NCBI GenBank assembly: GCA_001692895.1
Contig: KV748197.1
Location: forward strand, 2,051,813-2,115,812
Direction: 5' to 3'
DNA length: 64,000 bases
DNA from: Cenococcum geophilum 1.58
Lineage: Eukaryota; Ascomycota; Dothideomycetes; Gloniales; Gloniaceae
A program made the translations under genes and the position numbers. Within the stretch, counting starts at the first letter, position 1, and each line of letters starts with the position of its first letter. The notes under the pieces were generated by a model. That model worked only from the letters and a program-made list of their open reading frames with translations, searched no databases and was not told the origin of the DNA. This document shows, piece after piece, positions 23,850 through 34,842 of the stretch.

Positions 23850-24545
23850 GGTTCTTAATACTCTATATAAGCTATATAAGGATATTATTAAGCTACCGCC
23901 TAATTAAACTCCTAAACGGGTATAATCCAATAATAAGATATAGCCCTTTTTTATAGATTGTATTGGTGCGCTTAACGGCTTATATATACCGATATTAGTT
24001 CCTAAAGCTTAGCAACTAGTATGGTGTAATAGAAAAGGCTGGATCTTGTAGAATATATTTATAGCGTGCGATTTTGATATAAACTTTATGTTAATTGTAC
24101 CAAGATGGGAAGGCTCTGCATACGACGGTCGTATATTCGCTTTTGCAAAGGATAGTGGTTTTTATATACCTCTAGGTCGCTATTACTTAGTAGATGCTAG
24201 CTACGCTGCGGATAATCCTATGGTGCTTATTCTATATTAAAAGGTGTAATATTATCTAAAGGAACAGGTAAAGGCAAATAAGAGGCTAAAGGATAAAAAG
24301 GAACTATTTAACTTACGCTACGCTTCCTTAAGGAATATAATTAAATAAGTATTTAGTGTCTTAAAGGCCCGCTTCCCTATACTTAATAAGGGCCGTAAGG
24401 GCTATAGTTTAAAGACTTAGATTAAGATTATATAGGCATTAACGGCAATATATAACTTTATAAATATAAACGGCTGGGACCCGAATAAGGAGGACTCTGG
24501 CTATATAAGTAAGGAGGATATAAATACTAACAAATTTGTAATTCT
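23850..24545 (+). pseudogene. Harbinger DDE (Tnp_4 type) transposase, inactivated
   Basis: Plus-strand reading gives DCIGALNGLYIPILVPKA (family: GALDGTHI), FIACDFDINFMLIVPRWEGS, GRYYLVDASYA, LKEQVKANKRLKDKKELFNL, SLRNIIK and LKARFPILNKG, in the order of the PIF/Harbinger nuclease domain. This enzyme cuts and pastes the element in the nucleus. Of the catalytic DDE triad, the first Asp is Asn (23974-23976), the second is intact (24193-24195), and the Glu is Lys (24343-24345). Both changes are G-to-A transitions. Several in-frame TAA/TAG stops are also present. The N-terminal part upstream of 23850 is too decayed to place. Confidence 0.88.
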
Positions 24546-26155
24546 ATATAGAATAGATAAGCGCGGAATAAGTTAGCGGCAAGAGGATATAGTAGAGGTA
24601 ATGTGGAAGCAGTATTTAGAGATTCTAGATATAAGAGGCGTTAATATTTAGTAAGGAAGTAATGTAAATAGAGGTGCAAGTTTTTTAAAGTAGTAAGCGG
24701 TAGAAATAATTAATCTGTAGACTGAGTATCTAAAGCAGTAAAATAACATGCAACACTATTTATAAAAAAGTTGTAATAGATAATTTAATTATAGCTTAAT
24801 TATATTGCTAGCTTTCTTATCTAATTAAGCCAATTTCCTAACTTAATTAAGCCTCTAATTTACTATTAACCTCTACTACTTTATTAACTAATACTAGCTG
24901 CTTAATATATATAGGCTTTAGCCGTATATCGACTATTAGTTAATCTATATACCCGTTTTAAGCGTCGCCGTTAAGAGAATTAAAGATATAGGTCCTGCTT
25001 TTTACTTTAAACGCTTTTAGAATAAGCTGCTGATTAGCGGTAGTAAGGTGCCTAAAGTCCTTAATAAAGCTACGTATAGCCCTCTCTATTAGCGAGCTTT
25101 TTAACGCTAATAGTGTTATCTCTAAAGTACTAAAAGCCGCCGTTGCTTTACTAATACTCTCGCTTAAAGCCTCTGGCCCTTTTACCGTCTTTAATAAATG
25201 GCTTTGATTAGTAGCTTTGGCTGCGTTTTTTGTTAACCGCCGTACTATATTAAGGTCCTTTGCTTTCTAAGTATTTTAAGGCTTCTTTTCTATAGCTGGT
25301 GATAGTAACTAGCCTATTGGAGATAACGCTATATTAAGTACTAATAGGGAACATAAGGGTGTTAAAAGCTTAGATAAGGAAGTAGGTAAGGGAGTAACAC
25401 TCTAGCCCTCTATTAGTGCACTAGATAGACTCCGTTCAATCGTTTAGAGTAGAGTATTTAAATACTTAGTGTCCTTATTTTCCTTCTTATACTCTACGTC
25501 TGTATTAAATAAGCTAATATTATTATCTTCCTAATTATTTTAAGCCGAACTCTTATTAAGCGCGTTATTAATTGATGCGGTGTATTTACCACTGGCCATC
25601 TTGCCCTTAAGAAGCTCCTTTAGCTGTTTAAAATAAGGTAGGTGCTTCTTTCTAAAAGGTCTCCTTTTAATATGCTGATAAAAATAGCCGTCTATTACTC
25701 TAGGTTTATTAGTATATAGAAGACCAGTAACCTTATATACCCCCTAGCCAGAACACGCCTTTATATAAGACTCCTATTTACATTAGCACATCTTTTAGTA
25801 ATTATACTTATTTATTAGCTGCTCTATAGTAAGAACCTAGCCTGATTTCAAGCTAATAAAGCTAATAGCGTCGGCATAGTTAGTAGCTTTAAAGGTAGCC
25901 CTATTTATTTCCTTGCCCTAGGTTATTAGTAACCTTAGGAAGTCTAAAAAGGCTTTATTTAAGACTAGAAGCTATAAAAATTAAGCCTACTTATTAACAA
26001 CTTCGCCTTCCTATATAGTCTTCTTCTTCTAAGTCCTTTTAGTAGCCGGCTTACTAGTGTCCTAATCCTTATCCTGCTTATTAGCCGCAAGAATTATTAC
26101 TAACGTTATCCTCCTTGGCCGCTTCCTTAAAGAGGTTGTCGCAGATATTAATATA

Positions 26156-26277
26156 GGACGCTGTTAGCCATACACCCCCTAAACGATACGCGTACACCCC
26201 CTAATTAATACGCATACACCCCCCACCCAAACAAGCTTAGATCCTTCCACTTCAAGTTAGAATATCACGTGTGTTCG
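26156..26277 (+). repeat. Left terminal inverted repeat of the MULE
   Basis: Matches the reverse complement of 28659-28780 with a few substitutions and a small length difference. Contains repeated ACACCCCC..ATACGC units and ends at CACGTGTGTT. Confidence 0.9.
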
Positions 26278-26345
26278 CGCGCAACTATCGCGCGCCCATA
26301 CCCAAATTAACACCACGCATTTTCCCTACTTTCCCTACATCTACT

Positions 26346-28560
26346 ATGGCTCTTAACCCACCTCCATTAAAGCTGTACGATTGCGCAAGCCTTGCCCTTA
26401 ATAATATTCACGAGTTCGTTAAAGGGCAGGGCTATACAGTATTAACTTTCCGCTTAAAAACCGACAAGCAGTCACCACCTACTGTGCGCAAAATGTGGTT
26501 CCGGTGCGCCAAAGGCGATAACCATAAAAGGACTGCTAGAAAGCGCCTTACTGGCTCTTATATAACTGACTGCCCTTTTAAACTTACCCTTATACGTATA
26601 ATAATTAGGTAGTAGGTAGAAGTATAAGAACCGACTTATAATTATTAAGCCTTTATATATGCTGTAGCTCTACCGTATTACTACTAGCGTACTAAGGAAA
26701 CAAACAAGACGATTACTAATATGTTGGCCAGTAGTATTACGCCTAGTAAAATACTCATAAATCTGCTTAAGAAGGATATTATAATTAGCCTCTAAGATAT
26801 CTATAACAAACGATAGGTAAATAAGAGGAAGCTGCTTAGTGGGCTTTCCCCTATATAGGCATTGCTTAAGGCTCTTAGCGAATATAGAGGCGACGATCTT
26901 AAATCTAAATACTACTTTGCGCATAAGGAAGACGATTACGGTTACCTTAAATGCTTATTCTTTGCTTATCTAGAGTCTCTTAAATACTTTTAGAAGAATC
27001 CTAACGTTTTACTATTTAATTACACCTATAAGACAAACAAGTTTAAGATGCCCTTTCTCTACGTAGTAGGCGTTAATAATACTAGGCAGAACTTTAAGCT
27101 TACTTATTGCTTCCTACTAGGCGAAACAGAAGGCGACTATAACTTTGTAATTTAATAAATCTATCTTCTTTACTTTTAATATAACGTAGTTCTAAAGGTT
27201 ATAATTACTAATAAGGAGCAAGCTCTTAAGAATGCACTACGGCAATACTTCCAGTTAATTTCTTAGCTACTCTACCTTTAGCACGTAGCTAAGAACGCCC
27301 TTACGTATATATAGGGTAATTAGGTTATAAGAGTAGACCAATTAAATAAGGAAAAGGTTAAGGCGTAAAAGCACCATAATAACTTTATAAAGCGCTAGGC
27401 CAAGTACTACAGCTAAAAGTCTTTAGAGAAGTTCACCGTTACCTAGAACTAACTTATAGAGGACTACTACAATTAAGTGCGCCTTACTAACTACTTATGT
27501 AATAAGTAGTGGCTATATCAGAGGGAGTTTGTAAGTTGCTATACTAATATTTAGATACACTTTAGAATTTAATAAGCTAAAAGTTAAGCTATATAATAAA
27601 ACATTCGCGTACTAACTAAGTGTGCTTTTCCTAGTATTTTATCGCGACTTAAGGGCGCGTACTCTAAATTAAAGCGCTTCCTTACGGTATCTAATAGCGA
27701 CTTATTTAATGTAGTTCGGAATATTAAGAACCTTATTAGGAATAATATAAATAACTATACTATAATAATCGCGAGGTAGAAAGACCGCGTACTATATAAT
27801 ATTCGCGAGCTAGAGTTTAAAGATATCCTTACTAAAGTAACGCCTCTATGCCTCCGTTATCTTAAGGACTAACTATAGCTTATAAAGGCAGATAATTACC
27901 AGCCAAATTATAGCGGCCAATAGACTGCAGTATACGGCCTTCCATACTACTATACTTTCTATAGGTAGCTATACCAAAGCGCTACATTAGTACTAAAAAT
28001 ATAGCTCACCGAAATAGACGTACACTGGTGGTTCGATTGTCCTCTACTGGATCCTCCTACTGGCCTACCTATTAATCCTTTACTTCTTATCTAAGAGCCT
28101 CTAGCTATTAAGCGCGGCCGCGGCCGCCCGGCTGGCTCTATAGCTATCTCTATAAATAGACGTTGCATTAATACCTCAACTCGTCGTGAGCCCTCAGCAT
28201 TTAAGCAAAATACTGGATACACCCGTGGGCATAGGCGTAGGCGTGGGCGTGGGCGCGGGCGTGCCCACGGAGGCAGCTCGCAGACGACAAGCAGAGGTGG
28301 CAGCAGTTAAATTAGTTCGCGTACTACCTTACAAACCACTGCGCAATCCAATCAATCGACTTAGGAGCAAGTAGGTAGTATTATAGGGAGTATTATAGGT
28401 GGTGAGAATAGTAGTATAAGTTAAGATACTGCCGCAGATGACTTATAGGGTACTAGCAGTAGTATTCAACAGGCTTACAGAGGTCGTGGGGCCTTGCCCT
28501 TTCAGGAGAATTTTGCTGAGGGGTCCTTTGGCGCATTTCAGCTTTAATTTAAACTCTACA
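26346..28560 (+). pseudogene. MULE transposase with FAR1-like N-terminus, inactivated
   Basis: The first in-family Met is at 26346 (MALNPPPLKLYD). The open N-terminus to 26612 carries a FAR1-like zinc-binding pattern (MWFRCAKGDNHKR, then TDCPFKL). Beyond the first stop the plus frame continues as NYTYKTNKF (27018 on; family DxTYKTN), PFLYVVGV, GETEGDYNFV and VIITNKEQAL (27198-27227; family TDKE). Both catalytic Asp positions read Asn, again by G-to-A. The C-terminus has Arg/Gly repeats (about 28225-28265) resembling an AT-hook or RGG tail. Many TAG stops are present. Confidence 0.85.
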
Positions 28561-28658
28561 AGATATACTATGGTTAAAATTAAGACTTAATTCTGGTGAT
28601 ACAGTTATAGAAGTTGCATTTTAAAAGTTTAATTTTCGTGACGAAGATGCATATAAGT

Positions 28659-28780
28659 CAAACACACGTGATATTCTAACTTGAAGTGGAAGGATCTAAG
28701 CTTGTTTGGGTGGGGGGTGTATGCGTATCAATTGGGGGGTGTACGCGTATCGTTTAGGGGGTGTATAGCTAACAGCGTCC
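28659..28780 (-). repeat. Right terminal inverted repeat of the MULE
   Basis: Inverse partner of 26156-26277, followed by the TTAATATA duplication. Confidence 0.9.
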
Positions 28781-29042
28781 TTAATATAATAGGCGCTGGT
28801 GCGGGTTTGGTAGAGGTAGTGGCTGCTTTAAAGGACCTCATACTGGGTAAAGGGGTGCTGGCAAAGGTATAGGTAGAGGCTGTGACGTTAGTAGTATCGG
28901 CAGGGCTGCTATTTATGGGCGTATTGTCGTCGGCCATCAAAAGTAGTAAGTAGATATTACAAATTGGTTGATATATTAATAAGGCTCTAACTATTCGTTC
29001 TACATAGGCCTTTTTAATGTCCTGTGCGGATTATATAACTAT

Positions 29043-29922
29043 TACAGCCATTTCAATAATATCGTTAACTCGCTTAGAGCCGAACGTCGCGCATCTCCCA
29101 CCCCCATCAAAACGGTGCACCCCCTATAACTCTACTAATATGGCTTTATATTTTATAAATAGGGCATTATTTTATAGCCCTTTGCAAGAGCTATAAAACT
29201 AGCCCCTATTTATATAATTTAGGGCTGTTTTGGTAGAGTTATGGGGGGTGCTTATTTCTAGAAATGGAGGGGTCGGATTAGTCAGCGCAGAGCCTCAATT
29301 TAAGTTTTATAGCCACCCCCTATAGCCCCACTAATACAGCTCTATATTTAATAAATAAAGACCTATTTTATAGCTCTAAAATAGAGCTCTAAAACGGACC
29401 TTTATATATATAAATTGGATTAATATTGGTGGAATTATATAGGGTGGATTGTTTTAATAAGAGGGTGATGTCCTGCTGCGGCTTGGCGATTTTTACTAAT
29501 ATTTCCAAAACGGCAGTATACCCCCTATACCCCCACCAATATAGCTCTATATTTTATAAATAAAAGCTTATTTTATAGCTCTATTTAAGGGCTATAAAAT
29601 AGGTCTTTATTTATTAAATATAGAGCTGTATTAGTGGGGCTATAGGGGGTGGCTATAAAACTTAAATTGAGGCTCTGCGCTGACTAATCCGACCCCTCCA
29701 TTTCTAGAAATAAGCACCCCCCATAACTCTACCAAAACAGCCCTAAATTATATAAATAGGGGCTAGTTTTATAGCTCTTGCAAAGGGCTATAAAATAATG
29801 CCCTATTTATAAAATATAAAGCCATATTAGTAGAGTTATAGGGGGTGCACCGTTTTGATGGGGGTGGGAGATGCGCGACGTTCGGCTCTAAGCGAGTTAA
29901 CGATATTATTGAAATGGCTGTA
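29043..29922. repeat. 880-bp imperfect palindrome built from smaller palindromes
   Basis: The left arm from TACAGCCATTTCAATAATA pairs with the right arm ending in its inverse GGCTGTA; the axis is near 29482. Arms of about 430 bp align almost without gaps. Each arm contains a palindrome of about 140 bp (29110-29251 and its mirror 29714-29855) with ends ACCCCCTATAACTCTAC. Further units lie at about 29312-29447 and 29518-29653. A TA at each outer edge would fit a Tc1/mariner-type foldback element, but that TA is also part of the palindrome. Confidence 0.88.
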
Positions 29923-30137
29923 TCCTCACCGCCCTTTCCGTCTTGCGACGGCTCCTTTCTAGCGAATCGCCTACCGAACGAACGCCTCCTACTAGGTGGG
30001 AACCCCCCTGCTCTGGCGTCTAGAAGAGGCGCTTATACCCTGCAGATTGCGCCCAGGTGGGCCGTAAAAGTATCAACCTGGCTGCGCCCACCTGGTGGAG
30101 CCGACCTGGCCAAAAAAAGTTATCGAACATGGCCTAA

Positions 30138-31074
30138 AGCGTAGTGTCGTCAGTATGCTTATTCAAATTATCTTGCCCCTCAGGCATTGCAGGTGGTTGA
30201 CGATCATTGGTCCTTCTAGATCTAGAGAGGCTTTGGCTGCATTCCAACACGAAGCACTAGCACCAAAAGCAAAATTTCCTTTCATACTCTGCCCAACCTT
30301 ATTTCGCCCCTAGATGCGAGTTGAGTGAACCCTGCTGCGCCTCTGCCAAGCCTACTCGAAGCCTTGACATCTCCAAAATTCCGCCGCAAGTCTCCCAGGG
30401 CAGCTTGGTTAACTCCAACCACTTTGCGCCTCCACTGATTTCAGCCTAATGAGCGGTTTTTGCGAAATAAACACGCTTTTCCCATGTTCAGGGCCGTTCA
30501 CAGCCACACCATCTTCTCCGCTGATAAGCTGCAGCTCTACTACCAAGGTATTTGCCTCATTCAGGTTACGTACTCCCCACATTAACCATGATATGCGAAA
30601 AGAGAAGAACCTGTGTATGATGATCTTGAAGTATACAGTACATTCATTCCTTGTCATTAATTTTATCTATGCGCTATGCAAATGCGATGCCGAAACCACA
30701 TAACCACACAGCTATCCAACAACATCGATCTTACCCGCCGTAGTCACACATTTACCATTCACTCCTACCAGCTCCCCAACTACCCCAACCCAAAGGAATA
30801 CCTAAGAAACGTAGAATGTGAAAAATGCAGAATATGAAAAATGTGGAATGCGAAAAATGCGGGATATGAAAAGTGCAGAATATGAGAAACGCGAAACATC
30901 CACCCCTCACCCTCTATTGAACCAGACACGAAAACACAACTCAACCAACCCGCAAACCCCACCCAAACTTTTACCCCCAATCTCCGACCCTCCTCTTTCC
31001 TCATCCAATCAACCCCACCCTTCCACTCCCCCCCTCTTGTTCCCTCCCCCTTCTCCCCCTCGTACCCCCTCCCC
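30138..31074. other. Gene-free interval
   Basis: Normal-composition sequence between the Harbinger element and the 3' end of the CorA-like gene. The overlapping open frames at 30409-30703 on both strands show no recognisable features. The minisatellite at 30814-30893 lies here. Confidence 0.5.
30814..30893. repeat. 16-bp minisatellite, five copies
   Basis: Five consecutive 16-bp units of the form GAATrTGAAAAATGyr start at 30814, 30830, 30846, 30862 and 30878. They lie about 180 bp past the stop codon of the CorA-like gene, possibly in its 3' UTR. Confidence 0.85.
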
Positions 31075-33080
31075 TCAATACCCCTTATACCCCCAAAACC
31101 CCGTCCCGCGCCTAACAACCCTCTTCCCGCTCCCACGCTCCCCCTTCCCCTTCCGCCAAAACCTCAACCCCCCAAGCGACCACCCCGCCTCATCATCGAG
31201 CACCAATTCGAGCGCCCACGTCCCACAAAACGTCAACAAAATCAGGACCACCGCCACCACCCAATAAACCCAAAACTCGCTCTGGCCGGGCGCGAACTGG
31301 TTGCTCATGCTGAACAAGCTGCTGCTATAGGCGAGGGGGATGAAGACGAGGCCGACGAGGGTGAGGCGTTTGCTCCGCTTGGCCTCGTCGAGAGCCTGGC
31401 GGTTGCCGGCGATGGAGGCGAGGCCGGTCATGGCGCCGATGAGGGTGTCGGCGCGGGACTTGAGCAGTTTCAGGCGGAGGTAGATGTAGTGGAAGTCCGG
31501 GGCCGGGTCGACCCAGCGGGGGGTGACGGTGGCGGTGGCGGTGGCGGTGGCGACGGCTGCTGCTCCCGGCTCTGCTGCTACCGCTGCGCCTGGCCCTCCT
31601 GGCTCTGGCCCTGCTGCCGCGATCCCCGTCACCGCTCCTGTTGCCTCTATCCCCGCCCCTTCGTCCCCCGCCCCTCCACCAGGCCCACCTCCAAGCCCTA
31701 GCCCAAGCGACAGCAGCGTATCTTCAACATCATCCCTATAATTCCCGCACCGCCGACTAATCGTCTGCAAACTCCGCCACTGCTCCTCCTCCTCGGTCCA
31801 GCCGGTGCTCAACCGCATCTCCAGACTCGGCAGCGCCGCCTTGATGTAGTCGACCAGCTGCAGGTAGTGCGCGGCGACGATCTTCTGCATGAAGAGGGAG
31901 GCCGTCACCGGGTTGGCCCAGAGGGGCGCCGGGATCAGATGGCCGTGGTGGGAGAAGTAGAAGACGAGGTCGCGGAGCATCGAGTGCCGCGGGTGCCGCG
32001 GGGTGGGAGGGGCGGACTTTTCGGATTGGGGGCTCCCGGGCCGCGGGTGCGGGCCCGGGGCGGGGGGGATGAAGTCGACGTAGCCGCCTTGGAAGGGGTA
32101 GTTGTTGACGTCTGTGCGGATGGTTTGGTTTATGGAGAGGGATTGGAGTTGCGGGTCGCAGAGGATGACGGCTTGGATGGGTTAGTGGGTTGTGTGGAGG
32201 GGGAGAGGGGAGAGAGACTCAGGGGCATGAAGACTTAGAGAGGGATATTGAGAGATATTGAGAAATAGAGCAGAGAAGCATGGACACATGGAATACAGAC
32301 ACGTGGAGCTAGATATATGTATATATATTCAGAGAAAGGGGGAGAGAGAATTAGAGAATATAAACGCACCATCCCAACCGCCGTCCTCGTATTTCTGAGA
32401 CCAAAACGCGCATTTCCGCCTCAGAATCCCCGTTGTCGAGTCCTCTTCTATCCGCGCAGGTGTCATCCCGATGTGTCTGCCCGTTCTTTGGCAGTACATC
32501 GGCGTGTTGCTGAGAGCGTGGTCGAATTGGCGGAGCTCGCAGTACTGGATGTGAAAGCACTTATCCGGCTGTAGTGAAGACGGCTGAGGCAACGCATCAC
32601 TAGTCGGTGTAAACTCATTACTCCACACACAAGTGCGTTCCTGGCGTAAGAAGAACGACGGGTCCATGAAGAAGTGCGAGCCGAGCGCAGAGATATAGTC
32701 TTGAGCTAGACCCTCGACGAGGTAGATTCTTCGACGACTACTCACATCGTTGGCTCTTACCTTCCGGAAATAAGATTCCAGATCTACGACGGAGACGAAT
32801 TCTCTCTTATCGACGCCCAGATCGGCACGCAGTTCTAGTAATACTACTTTTGCATTGCCTAGCCGTAACGGATGGTCTTTGTTCTTGGGATCAGCTTTCC
32901 TCAGTCCGGGATTTGAGGTGCTGAGTTCAGAGATGTAGTCTAGGTAGGGACCTAGGATTGTGAGCGAGTTATTAAGCTTGGCTGTCCATCGGTTTTACCT
33001 TCGGTGCACAACCAACTGCCAATTTTAGTGTGATCAGATTTAGTCTCTAGCATATACGGCTTCATTGGAAAAGCTACCAT
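31075..33080 (-). CDS. CorA-like Mg2+ transporter-family protein
   Basis: Three exons: 33080-32999, 32951-32370 and 32171-31075, about 586 residues. Introns of 47 bp (32952-32998, GTAAAA..CCTAG) and 198 bp (32172-32369, GTGCGT..CCAAG with a CACTAAC branch-like site) both keep phase. It starts MVAFPMKPYMLET; the second Met at 33065 is an alternative start. Exon 2 has LESYFRKVRANDVSSRRRIY and LVEGLAQDYISALGSHFFMD, typical of fungal CorA-like proteins. The C-terminus has two membrane helices: LTLVGLVFIPLAYSSSLFSM and FWVYWVVAVVLILLTF. The canonical GMN selectivity triplet after the first helix is replaced (SMSN), so Mg2+ transport is not assured. A Gly/Ala-rich low-complexity insert sits between the soluble part and the membrane domain. 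Likely an integral membrane protein. Confidence 0.88.
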
Positions 33081-33821
33081 GCCTCAATTGATGATCGATG
33101 GCTGCTCGCTCGACAAACTGTCTCGAACTGTGCAAACGGCGGAGGATCAGCTTCAGGGGGGTGGTCTGTGTAACTGATGCTTGCAATTGCAGCCCACGTG
33201 ATGGACCCCCAAACTCGAAGCTTGAAGCTGGGCACGAACGGAGCAGAAATTCAATATAATAAAACGTAGTTTGTATCACGCATCAGACTTCGCAACTGGA
33301 TAGGGAGGGCAACTGCTTAAAGGCAGACGATCACTGCGAGCCTCAGGTGCACGGAGCCGAAATCCGCGTCATCCGAAGAGGGGGCTAGGGTTCTATGCGG
33401 CTCCTGTGAAGGCTGATTAAAGGACACAGCCCCGTTGAATTCTGCCGTGAGGGACATAGTGGCGAGGTGCTCACGGTGGTGGCACGGTGCAACAAGCCTT
33501 AGCCAAGACAGTATGGCACTTACGGCTGAAAGCATCTGTGCATGAACTGCGCGGTGCTTGGGCTCTTCTGCGTCTTCTGCGTCCTCCAATGGTCTTGACG
33601 AGTCATGTCGTCTTTGCATGACTGATGAGAAGGTCGAATGGGGCGAAGAAAAGCGAAGGCGATGAACTCCTCATCTCCAGGGGTTTCTGCTGCAGGGGCT
33701 GAGGGATATGGAGAGTAAATCGCGCAACGCAGAATAGTCCACCCGTTCCGTCTGACCCGTGTATGTGCCGACAGAAGGCTAGACAGAGCAGAAGAAGAAA
33801 AATGCGATGATCAAGTGAGTA
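33081..33821. other. Upstream interval of the CorA-like gene
   Basis: Holds the presumed promoter of the minus-strand gene starting at 33080. The open frames here (for example 33317-33619 on -) show no domain and are not called. Confidence 0.5.
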
Positions 33822-34841
33822 CAGTAAAAACTGGTTAGTACGATACGGGTTGTACGACCAAGCGTTATACCGATGGTATTAGACGGATTTCGGAGTCCTT
33901 GTAAAGTTGCTTACGTCGCTCGATCAAGAAGTTGAAGCCGTCGATTGAGCCTTGATCAACGCCAGGTGGCGCTGTTGTACATCCTTGGCTCGTCGACCCG
34001 CATAAAATCGTTCATAAAAAGCCTCTCTACAAGGGACCCCTACACCCGCATAAGAAAGTGTGACGAAGGCTTATAATACTTTGCGAAGTAGGCCTTATAT
34101 TCTAAGCCTGCGTTACTGTCGCTTATATACCATGTAGTAATCGTTGCGATCGATCGAGCGGTACGGTGGGTGTGGAGACTCAACGTCTTGGCGGATCCCT
34201 ATTGCTCTCGTGGTCGTCCTTTTGTCACCTCATCAGGCTCGACGTAAGAGAGGCATGTTATACAATTTTGAAACCTCGTATTTTACAAGGCTCAGCGCCA
34301 GCTCGTGCATGGAGCCAATCATGACTTCCCTGCCTAGTCTCTCATCCAAATCGACATCATCTAAGCCGTATTCGAACCGCCTGCAGGCCTCCTAAATTAG
34401 CTGTAGACAGCGTAAGGAAATCCGTCTATTGTTATATGTAAAGTCACGTGTTGGGTCAATAAGCAGAAAAAGGAGGCCAACACGTCACCAAGTGTCTGAA
34501 AAAGGCGTAGGGTATCTACCTCGCGGGCCAAATGGCTTCCCTCCCATACAAAATATCTTCTGGTTATACCGATTTTGGTGGCAGGAACTTAACGATGTCA
34601 TTAGAAGACAGTTTATCGTTAAATACACCAAAAAGTTTTGATCAAGGGATGTAGATCGTAATACAAAGTATTTCGTTGTAATCAAATATCACAATAAAGA
34701 GATTTTACCGTGGGTGCTTAACGATATCGTCAAAATCCAGATATCGTAATATTACACGAAAAAAGCCCTGCTCAAGGGGTGTTGATCATAATATAGAGAA
34801 GATCGTTATATACCCCATATCGTAATAAGGAGATTTTACTG
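33822..34841. mobile_element. Pogo/Fot-like non-autonomous Tc1/mariner element
   Basis: 1020 bp. The left end CAGTAAAAACTGGTTAGTAC pairs with the right end, whose reverse complement begins CAGTAAAATCTCCTTATTAC. Similarity continues about 40 bp inward (ACGATAyGGG). TA flanks both ends (33820-33821 and 34842-34843). Ends beginning CAGT and a TA duplication are typical of pogo-type elements. No transposase could be read inside. The right end is partly duplicated: 34640-34710 resembles 34770-34841. Confidence 0.68.
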
Positions 34842-34842
34842 T

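Larger units (their letters stand above)
26156..28780 (+). mobile_element. MULE (Mutator-like) transposon inside the Harbinger element
   Basis: 2625 bp with inverted repeats of about 120 bp (26156-26277 and 28659-28780) starting GGACGCTGTTAGC. It is flanked by the 8-bp direct repeat TTAATATA at 26148-26155 and 28781-28788. The repeats contain tandem TACACCCCCTAA/ATACGC units. Long terminal inverted repeats, an 8-11 bp duplication and a FAR1/MULE-type transposase define Mutator-like elements. It encodes one decayed transposase on the plus strand. Confidence 0.9.
24785..28940 (-). pseudogene. Myb/SANT-like Harbinger accessory gene, split by a MULE
   Basis: The minus-strand start is ATG 28937 (MADDNTPINSS). 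The gene runs to 28789, is interrupted by the MULE and its duplicated TTAATATA, and resumes at 26147. Downstream there is a basic stretch (LRKRPRR), then a Myb/SANT-like domain with SGWGVYKVTGLLYTNKPRVI-like sequence (about 25755-25700) and FRKKHLPYFKQLKELLKG, then a Ser/Thr-rich linker and a C-terminal helical region near 25100. PIF/Harbinger elements encode such a DNA-binding partner to bring the transposase to the ends. Numerous RIP-type stops are present. Boundaries at the 3' end are approximate. Confidence 0.8.
22961..30134. mobile_element. PIF/Harbinger DNA transposon, RIP-decayed, with nested insertions
   Basis: 7174 bp. Terminal inverted repeats start GGCTATGTTCGATAAC at left and end GTTATCGAACATGGCC at right, flanked by TAA at 22958-22960 and 30135-30137, the Harbinger signature. 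The similarity continues inward (TTTTTTTGACCAGGT and CCACCAGGT motifs). It carries a Harbinger-type DDE transposase on the plus strand and a Myb/SANT-like gene on the minus strand, the two-gene layout of autonomous PIF/Harbinger elements. A MULE (26156-28780) sits in the Myb-like gene and a palindromic repeat occupies 29043-29922. Both genes carry RIP-type stops. Confidence 0.92.

Noticed and set aside
28186-28374. Plus-strand frame with a Val/Gly repeat.
   Set aside because: Out-of-frame reading of the GGGCGT repeats that encode the Arg/Gly tail of the MULE transposase.
31489-32238. Several Gly/Pro-rich plus-strand frames.
   Set aside because: Antisense shadows of the GC-rich, low-complexity part of the CorA-like gene.
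33317-33619. 100-residue minus-strand frame upstream of the CorA-like gene.
   Set aside because: No domain, no conserved-looking segment, and it sits in the presumed promoter region.
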